DNA of 5,837 bases from Acidobacteriaceae bacterium (lineage in GTDB: Bacteria > Acidobacteriota > Terriglobia > Terriglobales > Acidobacteriaceae). Position 1 is the first letter of the stretch. Each line of letters starts with the position of its first letter. The translations under genes and the position numbers were made by a program. The notes under the pieces were generated by a model. That model did no database searches. It had not been told where the DNA came from and worked only from the letters and a program-made list of their open reading frames with translations. This document shows, in pieces, positions 1 to 5,837 of this stretch. The stretch is taken from assembly GCA_030044455.1 (NCBI GenBank), contig JASHVU010000139.1, positions 1 to 5,837 on the forward strand. The letters run 5' to 3'.

Positions 1-4
1 GCCC

Positions 5-17
5 AATACCGGGTATT
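5..17. repeat. 13-nt perfect palindrome
   Basis: AATACC-G-GGTATT is a perfect dyad around base 11. It is the size of a dimeric repressor operator half-site pair, but it lies at the window edge and nearly 600 bases from the only gene, so any regulatory role belongs to something outside the window or is chance. Confidence 0.35.
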
Positions 18-217
18 CATTGCGTTCCGAAAAAATGTTGACCTTCAGGTTCCTCTGCCGATTGAGGCAAAACAATAGTGAGCAAAATTCACCGTTGATC
101 CATAACTGGATTATTTTCTGTCACCTGATAAGGCATTCATAACTTTCAAAACTTTTCAGAAAATGTCACTTGCCTTCCTTGGCGCATTCGCCGACACTCG
201 GTCGCATTGAAGAGCGG

Positions 218-246
218 GACTAGGTGATCAGGGCTCATCGCTAGTC
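218..246. repeat. Imperfect inverted repeat / hairpin
   Basis: GACTAG (218-223) pairs with CTAGTC (241-246); after a small asymmetric bulge, GAT (226-228) pairs with ATC (237-239), leaving an 8-nt loop. No T-run follows on either strand, so it is not a standard intrinsic terminator. It could be an operator or a transcript hairpin; function unknown. Confidence 0.4.
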
Positions 247-429
247 TGTCACGTTAGCGCATCCTTTGCGCAGTACGCGAGCGCGGGCTAGTTAGAGACT
301 CACTCCACGCAACCCAAACTTATCCAATCTTACTTTTTCTGCTGCTCGGGGTACCGCTGTTTTGATTCGCACGATTGTACATGAATATTCCTTGCACTTC
401 TCTGTAACGATCTGCGAGCAGCTTTCACT

Positions 430-566
430 AAATGGACAGGGCCCTGGAGGATGTCTGAGTTAGAAGTCCGGCGAAGAAGCCGGAGATCAGGACAGCAGGG
501 CGACAGAAAACCTGGCAACAACCCTCTACCGTGGAGAGTATCAGCGGCAGAATCCCTGTTTCTCCC
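430..566 (+). promoter_or_regulatory. Candidate structured 5' leader of the sedolisin gene
   Basis: Several complementary segments cluster directly upstream of the gene. There is a 6-bp hairpin TCCGGC/GCCGGA (467-472/479-484, loop GAAGAA). A small hairpin CAGG/CCTG (496-499/511-514) runs directly into GGCAAC (514-519). A CTCT/AGAG hairpin (524-527/535-538) follows. Longer-range pairs are CAGGG/CCCTG (496-500/554-558) and GGAGA/TCTCC (482-486/561-565). ACAGGG at 436-441 can compete for the same 3' segment (CCCTGT 554-559). The order hairpin, GGCAAC, hairpin, closing stem loosely recalls the SAM-I/SAM-IV riboswitch clan, but core motifs are not matched well enough to call it. The transcription start is unknown, so it is unproven that all of this is transcribed. 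Confidence 0.3.
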
Positions 567-588
567 CATTACCCAACGGGCTCCCCCT

Positions 589-594
589 GAGAGG
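589..594 (+). promoter_or_regulatory. Ribosome binding site of the sedolisin gene
   Basis: GAGAGG lies 5 nt before the ATG at 600. It supports that start over the next in-frame ATG (residue 48), which would remove the signal peptide. The AGAGG core (590-594) is exactly complementary to CCTCT at 523-527 in the leader, so the site could be occluded; that pairing is only 5 bp and is inference. Confidence 0.8.
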
Positions 595-599
595 TCAAT

Positions 600-3500
600 A
601 TGTATCGTCGCAACAACTTCCGATTTACAAATCTGGCAGTAGCATTTTGCTTCCTGCTCGCATTCACCGTCTTCGCGACCGGCTCACGGTACGCCGAGGC
701 CCAGACCCCCATCGTTGTCCAGAGCAATCAAGCTCCTGCGATGACCGACCCCGGAGTACCTCTCGCAGTGTTTACTCCGCAAAAGGTGCATGATGGGACG
801 GCTGTCCGCATCAGCCATTACAACCCTGACCAGATGCTGCGTCTGGTGCTGACTGTTCATCCGCCGCACATGGCGGAAGAGGAGCAGTTCATCAAGGAAC
901 TGGTGACCAAGGGTTCGCCCAACTTCCACAAGTTCCTCACTCCGGACGAATGGAACGCGCGATTCGCCCCTTCGGTCGAGGATGAGCAGGCCGTTGTGGA
1001 CTGGGCTCAGAGCGTTGGCCTGACCGTGACGAAACGCTATCCCAATCGCCTGATTGTCGACGTGGAAGGAACTGCCGGGACGATTGAGAAGGCGTTCGGC
1101 GTGACCATTAACAATTATCAGGTAGGCGATGAAGTGGACTTTTCCAACGATCGCGACCCGATTATCCCCGCCAATCTTACGGGCATTATGACCTTCGTGA
1201 CGGGCCTGAGCAATATTGAGCGGCCCCACAGGATTGGATCCCGTTTTGCAACAAAAAAGGGTGCGGACTACGTTCCCGGCCCGATGATCTCTGATGCTGG
1301 GAGTTCGCAGGGCAATGGCGACCCGACGAAGGCTCCGGCGGCTCGGGCAGCGGCGGCACATTTGAGTGGGTCGCCTTCCCAGCCGCATGCCAATGACAAC
1401 TATCCCCTGGACGACAAAAGTGGCACTTACGCCATGGATCCTGACAACATACAAAGTTCGAACGCCTACGACTATAACGCTCTGCAGAGGCTGAGCCATT
1501 GCTGCAACGAACCGGGCGATTCCACTGGCTCGCCGCCTGAATCTTCGATTGCGCTGGTTGGTTACGGTGGCTTCCTGGTTTCCGATATTACAACATTCTT
1601 CAATGCCTACGGCATGGCCTGGAACATCAACTGGTATTGCATCGCCGGAACGGGTGGAGGGTCTTGCCCTGGTAATGACGGGGAAGCTCCCCTTGATGTC
1701 GAGTACTCGGGGGCAATGTCGAACAGTTACGGGTCTGCAAATGACACCGCGCACATCTATGAGTACGAAATGACCAACAACCTCTACACGACCTACGAGG
1801 ATGCCTGGGAGGACGTCGGGAGTGACGGGTACGCCAAGGTGGCCTCAACCAGCTACGGATGGGAAGAAAACGTAGGGTTCTCGGGTTCGGTAGCAACAGG
1901 GACGATGCACCCCATCTTCAATACCCTGATAGGCGAAGGCGTCACTCTGATCGCGGCCTCAGGCGATAACGGCGCCAGTGATGGTTGCGGTGCTTCGACC
2001 GCAGTGGATTACCCCTCCTCCGATCCCGATTTCATTGCGGCGGGCGGCACTCAGTTGAACATGTATACCGATGGAATCTTTTACAGTGAAACCGCCTGGC
2101 AGGGCGAATTCTGGTCGGGCGCTTGCGGCAGCAACCACGGCGGCAGCACCGGCGGAAGAAGCGTGCTGTTTGGTGCACCCTCCTGGCAGAGCAGCACAAC
2201 GAACTCCACCTACCCGACCGGCGTAGAATCTCCCTACTACGAGTGGCAAACAGTCAGTGGCACCACCACCGAATACATCGTCACTGGCAACACGAACCGG
2301 CTGGTTCCCGACATTTCACTGACGGCGAACCCCGATGTTCTGGGTGAGTGGTACGTCTCTGGCGGGACATGGCAGGATGAAGGCGGCACCAGCATTGTCG
2401 GACCAGAACTGGCCGGCTTCTTCGCACAGGAAAACTCCTACCTGGACTCCATAGGCAGTATTTGCGGGAGCGGCAGCAGTGCTTGCGCTCCGGTTGGCCT
2501 AGCAACTCCGTACTTCTATTACAACGCCATTGATGGCGCGCCGCACAATCCCTTTTACGACATGACCAGCGGCTGCAACGACAACGATATTACCGTGGCT
2601 GACGATCTGTTCTATTTCTGTGCCTATGCCGGGTACGACCCGATTACCGGCTGGGGCTCAGCCAACATGATGCAACTGGCCTGGGGCATCAACTGGGAAA
2701 TCATTCCGGCAGATGGCACCCCCTCGCTCTCGTTTGGCGGGCCGACTATTAACACCTGGTACAACAGCGACCAGATTGTTGATTGGGACCTGTCCGACGG
2801 AACCAGCAACGGTTATACGGCACCCGGCGCGGTCGGATTCACGCTGGGCTGGGACTCCATCCCTTCCGACTCGTATAGTGAGCCACACGGCGGCGATGGA
2901 GACACGTTCTACACCGGCGCGCAGTACCTCTCCACGTTCGGATGTGTGGACAATAACGGTTCCCTTTGCGAAGCCGCATCCGGCCAAGGCTGCCACACAG
3001 TCTATGTAAGAGGCTGGGATAACCAGGGCAACACGACCAACGGTTCATACGGTCCGGTGTGCTACGACTCGGTTCCCCCCACCATCGCCATCGATACCGC
3101 CCCTGCGGCGCCCGCCTCCACCGGCTGGTTCAACATCGCCACCGGGGGCCCGACCGTCTCGCTCGTCGCCACCGACCCCGGCGGCAGCGATGCCTCGGGT
3201 GTGAAGACGATTTACGGTGTCGTCGGCGCTACCACCTGCTCGCCCACCAATCTTGGCAGTTGCCAGATCTATGGACCTCCCTTCGGGATGCCACAAGGAG
3301 CAACCCCAATCACCACTTTCTCAGAGGACAACGCCGGCAACTTCAGTAACGTTTTGGTTGAGACCCTTTATGTGGACACCGTTGCGCCGGCAACTTCCGT
3401 AAGCCTTTCCGGCACTCTTAGCAGCGGCATTTACACGTCGGCGGTAACTGTCCAACTGACGGCTACCGATGCAACCAGCGGCGTGAAGACGACCTATTAC

Positions 3501-5192
3501 AAATTGAACGGAGGAGCGACCACCGTTTATTCGGCGCCGTTCACAGTTTCGACGCTGGGCAGCAATACAGTCCAGTACTGGAGCGTCGACAATGCCGGCA
3601 ACACGGGAACCACAAACAGCACAACGTTTACCATCCACTCGCCGACCACTGCCACGCTGGTGGCAACGCCCAATCCATCGCTGCTGGGCGGTTCGGTGAA
3701 GATGACGGCAACCGTGACGGCCACCATCTCCGGCACGCCTACCGGTACAGTTACGTTCTATAACGGAGCAACCAACCTTGGCACCGGCACTCTCTCAGGT
3801 GGGGTGGCAACTCTTTCAACCACAGCTCTGCCCGCGGGGGCTCTTACTTTGCAGGTGTCTTACCCGGCGACCGGTAACTTCCTGGCCACCAACTCCGCTC
3901 CGTTCGACGAGACGGTCAATGAGAATACCACGACGAAGGTGACATCCTCCTTGAATCCGTCGGTTTATGGGCAGTCTGTCACCTTTACGGCGCAGGTTGC
4001 GCCATCCAGCTCCGGAACTCCTACCGGCTCTGTGAGCTTCTATGTCGGCGGCATCTTGCTCGGCACTGAAACATTGAACAGCAGCGATATGGCTTCCATC
4101 ACAACCAGTTCACTTACCGGAGGCACAAACTCCATCACCGCGGTGTACTCCGGCGACTCGACCTACCTCACCAGCACTTCGGGTGTTCTGAGCGAGTCCG
4201 TAACCAAAGCCGCGCAGACCATTACGTTCCCGACCGTCGCAGCGCAAACCGCACTCACGACGGTGACTCTGACGGCCACGGCCAGCTCAGGGCTGCCCAT
4301 CACATACTCATCCGTTTCGCCAACCGTCTGCACCGTCAGCGGCGACACTGCGACTCTGCTCGAGGGTGGTTACTGCGGCATCGAGGCGACCCAGTCTGGC
4401 AACAGCGATTACTCCGCCGCGCCAGACAAAGGCCAGAACATCCAGGTGCTGAAGGCACCGCAGACCATCACCTTCCCGGCCATCGGATCGCAGCCGGCGC
4501 TTTCCACCATCACGCTCTCGGCCACAGCCAGCTCCGGGCTGACCGTCAGCTTCTCATCGCTCACACCGACCATCTGCACGGTGAGCGGCGACTCTGCTTC
4601 GTTGCTTAAGCCGGGGACCTGCACCATCCGGGCAGCGCAAGCCGGCAATATCGTCTATGCAGGGGCAGCGGACACCCAGAGCTTTGCAGTAGACTATGTG
4701 GCGCAGACCATCACCTTCCCGACCATCGCGGCGCAAACCGCGCTCACGACGGTGACTCTGACGGCCACAGCCAGCTCAGGGCTGCCCATCACATACTCAT
4801 CCGTTTCGCCAACCGTCTGCACCGTCAGCGGCGACACTGCGACTCTGCTCGAGGCTGGTTACTGCGGCATCGAGGCGACCCAATCTGGCAACAGCGATTA
4901 CTCCGCCGCGCCAGACAAAGGCCAGAACATCCAGGTGCTGAAGGCACCGCAGACCATTACCTTCCCGACCATCGGATCGCAGCCGGCGCTTTCCACCATC
5001 ACGCTCTCGGCCACAGCCAGCTCCGGACTGACCGTCAGCTTCTCATCGCTCACACCGACCATCTGCACGGTGAGCGGCGACTCTGCTTCGTTGCTTAAGC
5101 AGGGGACCTGCACCATCCGGGCGGATCAAGCCGGCAATATCGTCTATGCAGGGGTGGCGGACATCCAAAGCTTTACGGTCACGGCGAATTGA
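600..5192 (+). CDS. Secreted sedolisin-family (S53) serine-carboxyl peptidase with long Ig-like C-terminal tail
   Basis: Predicted exported, self-processing acid endopeptidase. Residues 1-34 form a Sec signal peptide (RR-rich start, hydrophobic 12-26, AEA cleavage before Q35). Residues about 55-205 match the pro-kumamolisin activation domain (SPNFHKFLTPDEW at 106-118). A low-complexity linker follows. The catalytic domain spans about 275-697: E362 and D366 in GEAPLDVEY, oxyanion D456 in ASGDNG, nucleophile S598 in GGTSIVGP, and probable calcium ligands D654 and D680 (YDMTSG, GYDPITGWG). All S53 key residues are therefore present. The tail holds Ig-like modules at about 700-825, 826-929, 930-1016 (SGVKTTYYKLNGG, OmpL47-like), two Big_3_5-like domains (about 1018-1109, 1110-1204), then four QTITFP repeats (1205-1530). 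There is no LPXTG, PEP-CTERM or other C-terminal anchor. The start is fixed by an in-frame TGA at 588-590 and a good ribosome binding site. The family call is firm; substrate and tail role are inference. Confidence 0.95.
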   Translation: MYRRNNFRFTNLAVAFCFLLAFTVFATGSRYAEAQTPIVVQSNQAPAMTDPGVPLAVFTPQKVHDGTAVRISHYNPDQMLRLVLTVHPPHMAEEEQFIKELVTKGSPNFHKFLTPDEWNARFAPSVEDEQAVVDWAQSVGLTVTKRYPNRLIVDVEGTAGTIEKAFGVTINNYQVGDEVDFSNDRDPIIPANLTGIMTFVTGLSNIERPHRIGSRFATKKGADYVPGPMISDAGSSQGNGDPTKAPAARAAAAHLSGSPSQPHANDNYPLDDKSGTYAMDPDNIQSSNAYDYNALQRLSHCCNEPGDSTGSPPESSIALVGYGGFLVSDITTFFNAYGMAWNINWYCIAGTGGGSCPGNDGEAPLDVEYSGAMSNSYGSANDTAHIYEYEMTNNLYTTYEDAWEDVGSDGYAKVASTSYGWEENVGFSGSVATGTMHPIFNTLIGEGVTLIAASGDNGASDGCGASTAVDYPSSDPDFIAAGGTQLNMYTDGIFYSETAWQGEFWSGACGSNHGGSTGGRSVLFGAPSWQSSTTNSTYPTGVESPYYEWQTVSGTTTEYIVTGNTNRLVPDISLTANPDVLGEWYVSGGTWQDEGGTSIVGPELAGFFAQENSYLDSIGSICGSGSSACAPVGLATPYFYYNAIDGAPHNPFYDMTSGCNDNDITVADDLFYFCAYAGYDPITGWGSANMMQLAWGINWEIIPADGTPSLSFGGPTINTWYNSDQIVDWDLSDGTSNGYTAPGAVGFTLGWDSIPSDSYSEPHGGDGDTFYTGAQYLSTFGCVDNNGSLCEAASGQGCHTVYVRGWDNQGNTTNGSYGPVCYDSVPPTIAIDTAPAAPASTGWFNIATGGPTVSLVATDPGGSDASGVKTIYGVVGATTCSPTNLGSCQIYGPPFGMPQGATPITTFSEDNAGNFSNVLVETLYVDTVAPATSVSLSGTLSSGIYTSAVTVQLTATDATSGVKTTYYKLNGGATTVYSAPFTVSTLGSNTVQYWSVDNAGNTGTTNSTTFTIHSPTTATLVATPNPSLLGGSVKMTATVTATISGTPTGTVTFYNGATNLGTGTLSGGVATLSTTALPAGALTLQVSYPATGNFLATNSAPFDETVNENTTTKVTSSLNPSVYGQSVTFTAQVAPSSSGTPTGSVSFYVGGILLGTETLNSSDMASITTSSLTGGTNSITAVYSGDSTYLTSTSGVLSESVTKAAQTITFPTVAAQTALTTVTLTATASSGLPITYSSVSPTVCTVSGDTATLLEGGYCGIEATQSGNSDYSAAPDKGQNIQVLKAPQTITFPAIGSQPALSTITLSATASSGLTVSFSSLTPTICTVSGDSASLLKPGTCTIRAAQAGNIVYAGAADTQSFAVDYVAQTITFPTIAAQTALTTVTLTATASSGLPITYSSVSPTVCTVSGDTATLLEAGYCGIEATQSGNSDYSAAPDKGQNIQVLKAPQTITFPTIGSQPALSTITLSATASSGLTVSFSSLTPTICTVSGDSASLLKQGTCTIRADQAGNIVYAGVADIQSFTVTAN
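4212..4700 (+). repeat. 489-bp coding tandem duplication, copy 1 (modules A1+B1)
   Basis: Encodes residues 1205-1367: module A1 (81 residues, from AQTITFP at 4212) and module B1 (82 residues, from APQTITFP at 4455). A and B are themselves distant relatives sharing QTITFP, TATASSGL, PT-C-TVSGD and a final G-C-I-A-Q-GN-Y pattern, so an older A/B duplication preceded the recent one. Each module has two cysteines exactly 15 residues apart (C1244/C1259, C1326/C1341), a likely disulfide in an exported beta-sandwich. Confidence 0.95.
4701..5189 (+). repeat. 489-bp coding tandem duplication, copy 2 (modules A2+B2)
   Basis: Encodes residues 1368-1530 and ends immediately before the stop codon at 5190. 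By eye, A2 (4701-4943) differs from A1 at 8 of 243 bases, giving only two amino-acid changes (V to I, G to A). B2 (4944-5189) differs from B1 at about a dozen bases plus a divergent last five codons, with several replacements (P to Q, A to D, A to V, T to I). The cysteine pairs are kept (C1407/C1422, C1489/C1504). The register is exactly 489 bp with no indel, indicating recent unequal recombination or slippage within the gene. Confidence 0.95.
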
Positions 5193-5210
5193 TCGCAACT
5201 GAACTTGCTG

Positions 5211-5248
5211 AAACTTGTGGCCCGGGGAAACCTGGGCCACAAATTTTT
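5211..5248 (+). terminator. Rho-independent terminator of the sedolisin gene
   Basis: A 12-bp stem (5215-5226 with 5231-5242, one G-T wobble) is capped by a GAAA tetraloop (5227-5230) and followed by ATTTTT (5243-5248). It starts 22 bases after the stop codon. A short A-run before the stem (5211-5213) could extend pairing with the T-run. It indicates that the gene ends its transcription unit here. Confidence 0.92.
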
Positions 5249-5258
5249 GCGGCTCACT

Positions 5259-5281
5259 CCAACCTGCATTTCTCACCGGCC
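5259..5281 (+). repeat. Left arm of a 23-nt inverted repeat
   Basis: Core CTGCATTTCTCACC. It matches the reverse complement of 5642-5664 at 21 of 23 positions. Read as protein in one frame it gives NLHFSPA, and the right arm read on the minus strand gives the same. The arms enclose 360 bases of repeat-rich DNA. Confidence 0.75.
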
Positions 5282-5306
5282 ACACGAGTGGCTACCCCTT
5301 ACCCCG

Positions 5307-5348
5307 CCTATCCGATACCCCCGACCCTCCCCCTATCCGATACCCCCG
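5307..5348. repeat. C-rich direct repeat, two 17-nt copies
   Basis: CCTATCCGATACCCCCG occurs at 5307-5323 and identically at 5332-5348 (period 25), within a strongly C-rich stretch (about 5291-5356). The G-rich complement has several runs of four or five G, so G-quadruplex formation on the minus strand is conceivable but untested. Confidence 0.85.
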
Positions 5349-5370
5349 GCCCCTGCCAAAAGTCTCAAAG

Positions 5371-5520
5371 TCTATTGTTTTCATCGCGATCGAGGGTGGA
5401 CTTGGCGGCCGGGTCTATTGTTTTCAGGCAGATAGGATCTGCTGGTCTGCCGAACTGCGGCCTGAAAAGCTCCTTACTGCTTTCAGCATCGAACAGTTGA
5501 AAAGCTCCTAACTGCTTTCA
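5371..5520. repeat. Four degenerate copies of a 13-nt motif
   Basis: TCTATTGTTTTCA occurs exactly at 5371-5383 and 5414-5426 (14 bases identical including the preceding G). Related copies CTTACTGCTTTCA (5473-5485) and CTAACTGCTTTCA (5508-5520) share the TG-TTTCA core and the same strand. Spacings are 43, 59 and 35 bases, so this is a dispersed cluster, not a CRISPR array. Confidence 0.6.
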
Positions 5521-5532
5521 GGATAGAACAAT
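5463..5532. repeat. 35-bp tandem repeat, two copies
   Basis: Copies at 5463-5497 and 5498-5532 start with TGAAAAGCTCC and continue through the TG-TTTCA motif to GAACAGT or GAACAAT. They differ at 4 of 35 positions by eye. The copies abut without spacer, so this is a simple tandem duplication in non-coding DNA. Confidence 0.85.
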
Positions 5533-5641
5533 GGGGGGAAATAACCGGCAAAGTGGGTGGAGGTGCAAGTATCTTTTGAATGAGAGTGATAGAGGAGGAA
5601 GGCGGCAGGCTGGGTATTGACTGCGGCACGATCGGCTGGGC

Positions 5642-5664
5642 GGCTGGTGAGAAATGCAGATTGG
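5642..5664 (-). repeat. Right arm of the 23-nt inverted repeat
   Basis: Core GGTGAGAAATGCAG, the partner of 5259-5281. No target-site duplication is evident outside the two arms, so a mobile origin is not demonstrated. An 8-base echo, CAGATTGG, at 5657-5664 recurs at 5680-5687. Confidence 0.75.
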
Positions 5665-5742
5665 CCCGAATCAATGTTTCAGATTGGTCGCAATACTACG
5701 GCGTTTTAGGAAAAGGTGTAATGTCCCTCACGGTTGGGCAGG

Positions 5743-5769
5743 GTCAGCGCTCCTTGGGGTCGCGCTGAC
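5743..5769 (+). other. Perfect 8-bp hairpin
   Basis: GTCAGCGC (5743-5750) pairs perfectly with GCGCTGAC (5762-5769) around an 11-nt loop. Only TTT follows on the + strand and no T-run on the minus strand, so it would be a weak intrinsic terminator at best. No gene close enough to be its client is seen in the window. Confidence 0.5.
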
Positions 5770-5837
5770 TTTGTGGCGTCGGTTTCTCCCTTCGGTATTT
5801 CCAAAAACGCTTTAAGTGCGAATGTTGTCTCCCTGAT

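Larger units (their letters stand above)
1..429. other. Upstream intergenic region without a supported gene
   Basis: No open frame here has a plausible ribosome binding site and protein-like composition. The first 180 bases are AT-richer than the coding part, as expected for intergenic DNA. The region presumably holds the promoter of the sedolisin gene, but no clear -35/-10 pair could be chosen. Small inverted repeats are listed separately. A short pair GCGCA/TGCGC (257-261/267-271) is also present, with no T-run after it. Confidence 0.6.
5249..5837. other. Downstream non-coding region rich in short repeats
   Basis: No credible gene is seen. The open frames that cross it are short and low-complexity, lack well-placed ribosome binding sites, and include the repeat motifs themselves in translation. 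A 62-codon frame at 5580-5768 has its nearest GGAGG-like stretch about 15 bases from the ATG and runs through an inverted-repeat arm and into the hairpin at 5743-5769. The contents (C-rich repeat, motif copies, 35-bp tandem, inverted-repeat arms, hairpin) are listed separately. Confidence 0.65.

Noticed and set aside
362..389. Possible sigma-70 promoter TTGATT, 16-nt spacer, AATATT
   Set aside because: The -10 element is a poor match and other equally weak pairs exist nearby (for example 62-67 with 84-89); not reliable enough to annotate.
430..566. Confident SAM or cyclic-di-GMP riboswitch call
   Set aside because: GGCAAC between two hairpins is suggestive of the SAM clan, but the other core motifs are absent or altered, and cyclic-di-GMP core sequences are not seen.
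330..569. 79-codon minus-strand frame upstream of the sedolisin gene
   Set aside because: No recognisable motif, no good ribosome binding site, and it overlaps the hairpin-rich leader.
451..642. 63-codon plus-strand frame overlapping the start of the sedolisin gene
   Set aside because: Although GGAGG at 446-450 directly abuts the ATG, that spacing is too short, the peptide is low-complexity and basic, and it overlaps the real start in another frame. A regulatory leader peptide cannot be excluded but is not supported.
600..701. Lipoprotein signal peptide, because of C17
   Set aside because: The cysteine lies inside the hydrophobic core (AFCFLL) without a lipobox; AEA before Q35 fits signal peptidase I.
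684..1754. Long antisense open frame (356 codons) on the minus strand
   Set aside because: It lies wholly opposite the prodomain and catalytic coding sequence, which matches S53 motifs throughout. The antisense product has no recognisable domain and is explained by codon bias of the real gene.
5371..5532. CRISPR array
   Set aside because: Repeats are too short and degenerate, spacings are irregular (43, 59, 35), the 35-bp copies abut without spacers, and no cas gene is present.
5580..5768. 62-codon plus-strand frame in the downstream flank
   Set aside because: The ribosome binding site candidate is too far away, and the frame runs through an inverted-repeat arm and into the 8-bp hairpin.

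Overview
The window looks like a piece of a moderately GC-rich bacterial genome. One very long secreted-protease gene (600-5192, + strand, 1530 residues) sits between two non-coding flanks. The combination of a sedolisin (S53) protease, a long tail of Ig-like domains including 'QTITFP...TASSG' repeats, and repeat-rich intergenic DNA suggests Acidobacteriota (class Terriglobia). That is an inference from gene style; no rRNA or other marker gene is present to confirm it.

Layout. 1-599: no convincing gene. It holds a short palindrome at the window edge, an imperfect hairpin at 218-246, and just before the gene a hairpin-rich leader (about 430-566), ending in a good ribosome binding site. 600-5192: pre-pro-sedolisin, made of a signal peptide, an activation prodomain, a catalytic domain with E362/D366/D456/S598, then about 830 residues of Ig-like beta-sandwich modules. 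The last 978 bases of coding sequence are a recent 489-bp tandem duplication (163 residues, two 81/82-residue modules per copy). 5215-5248: strong rho-independent terminator, so the gene appears monocistronic. 5249-5837: no gene supported. This flank contains a C-rich direct repeat, four degenerate copies of a 13-nt motif, a 35-bp tandem repeat, a pair of 23-nt inverted-repeat arms about 360 bp apart, and a terminal hairpin.

Function. The gene encodes an exported, probably self-activating acid endopeptidase whose Ig-like tail may bind substrate or surface material or space the enzyme from it. No partner genes are visible. The least explained parts are the leader upstream of the start codon and the inverted-repeat-bounded non-coding block downstream. 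No novel multi-gene system is evident.
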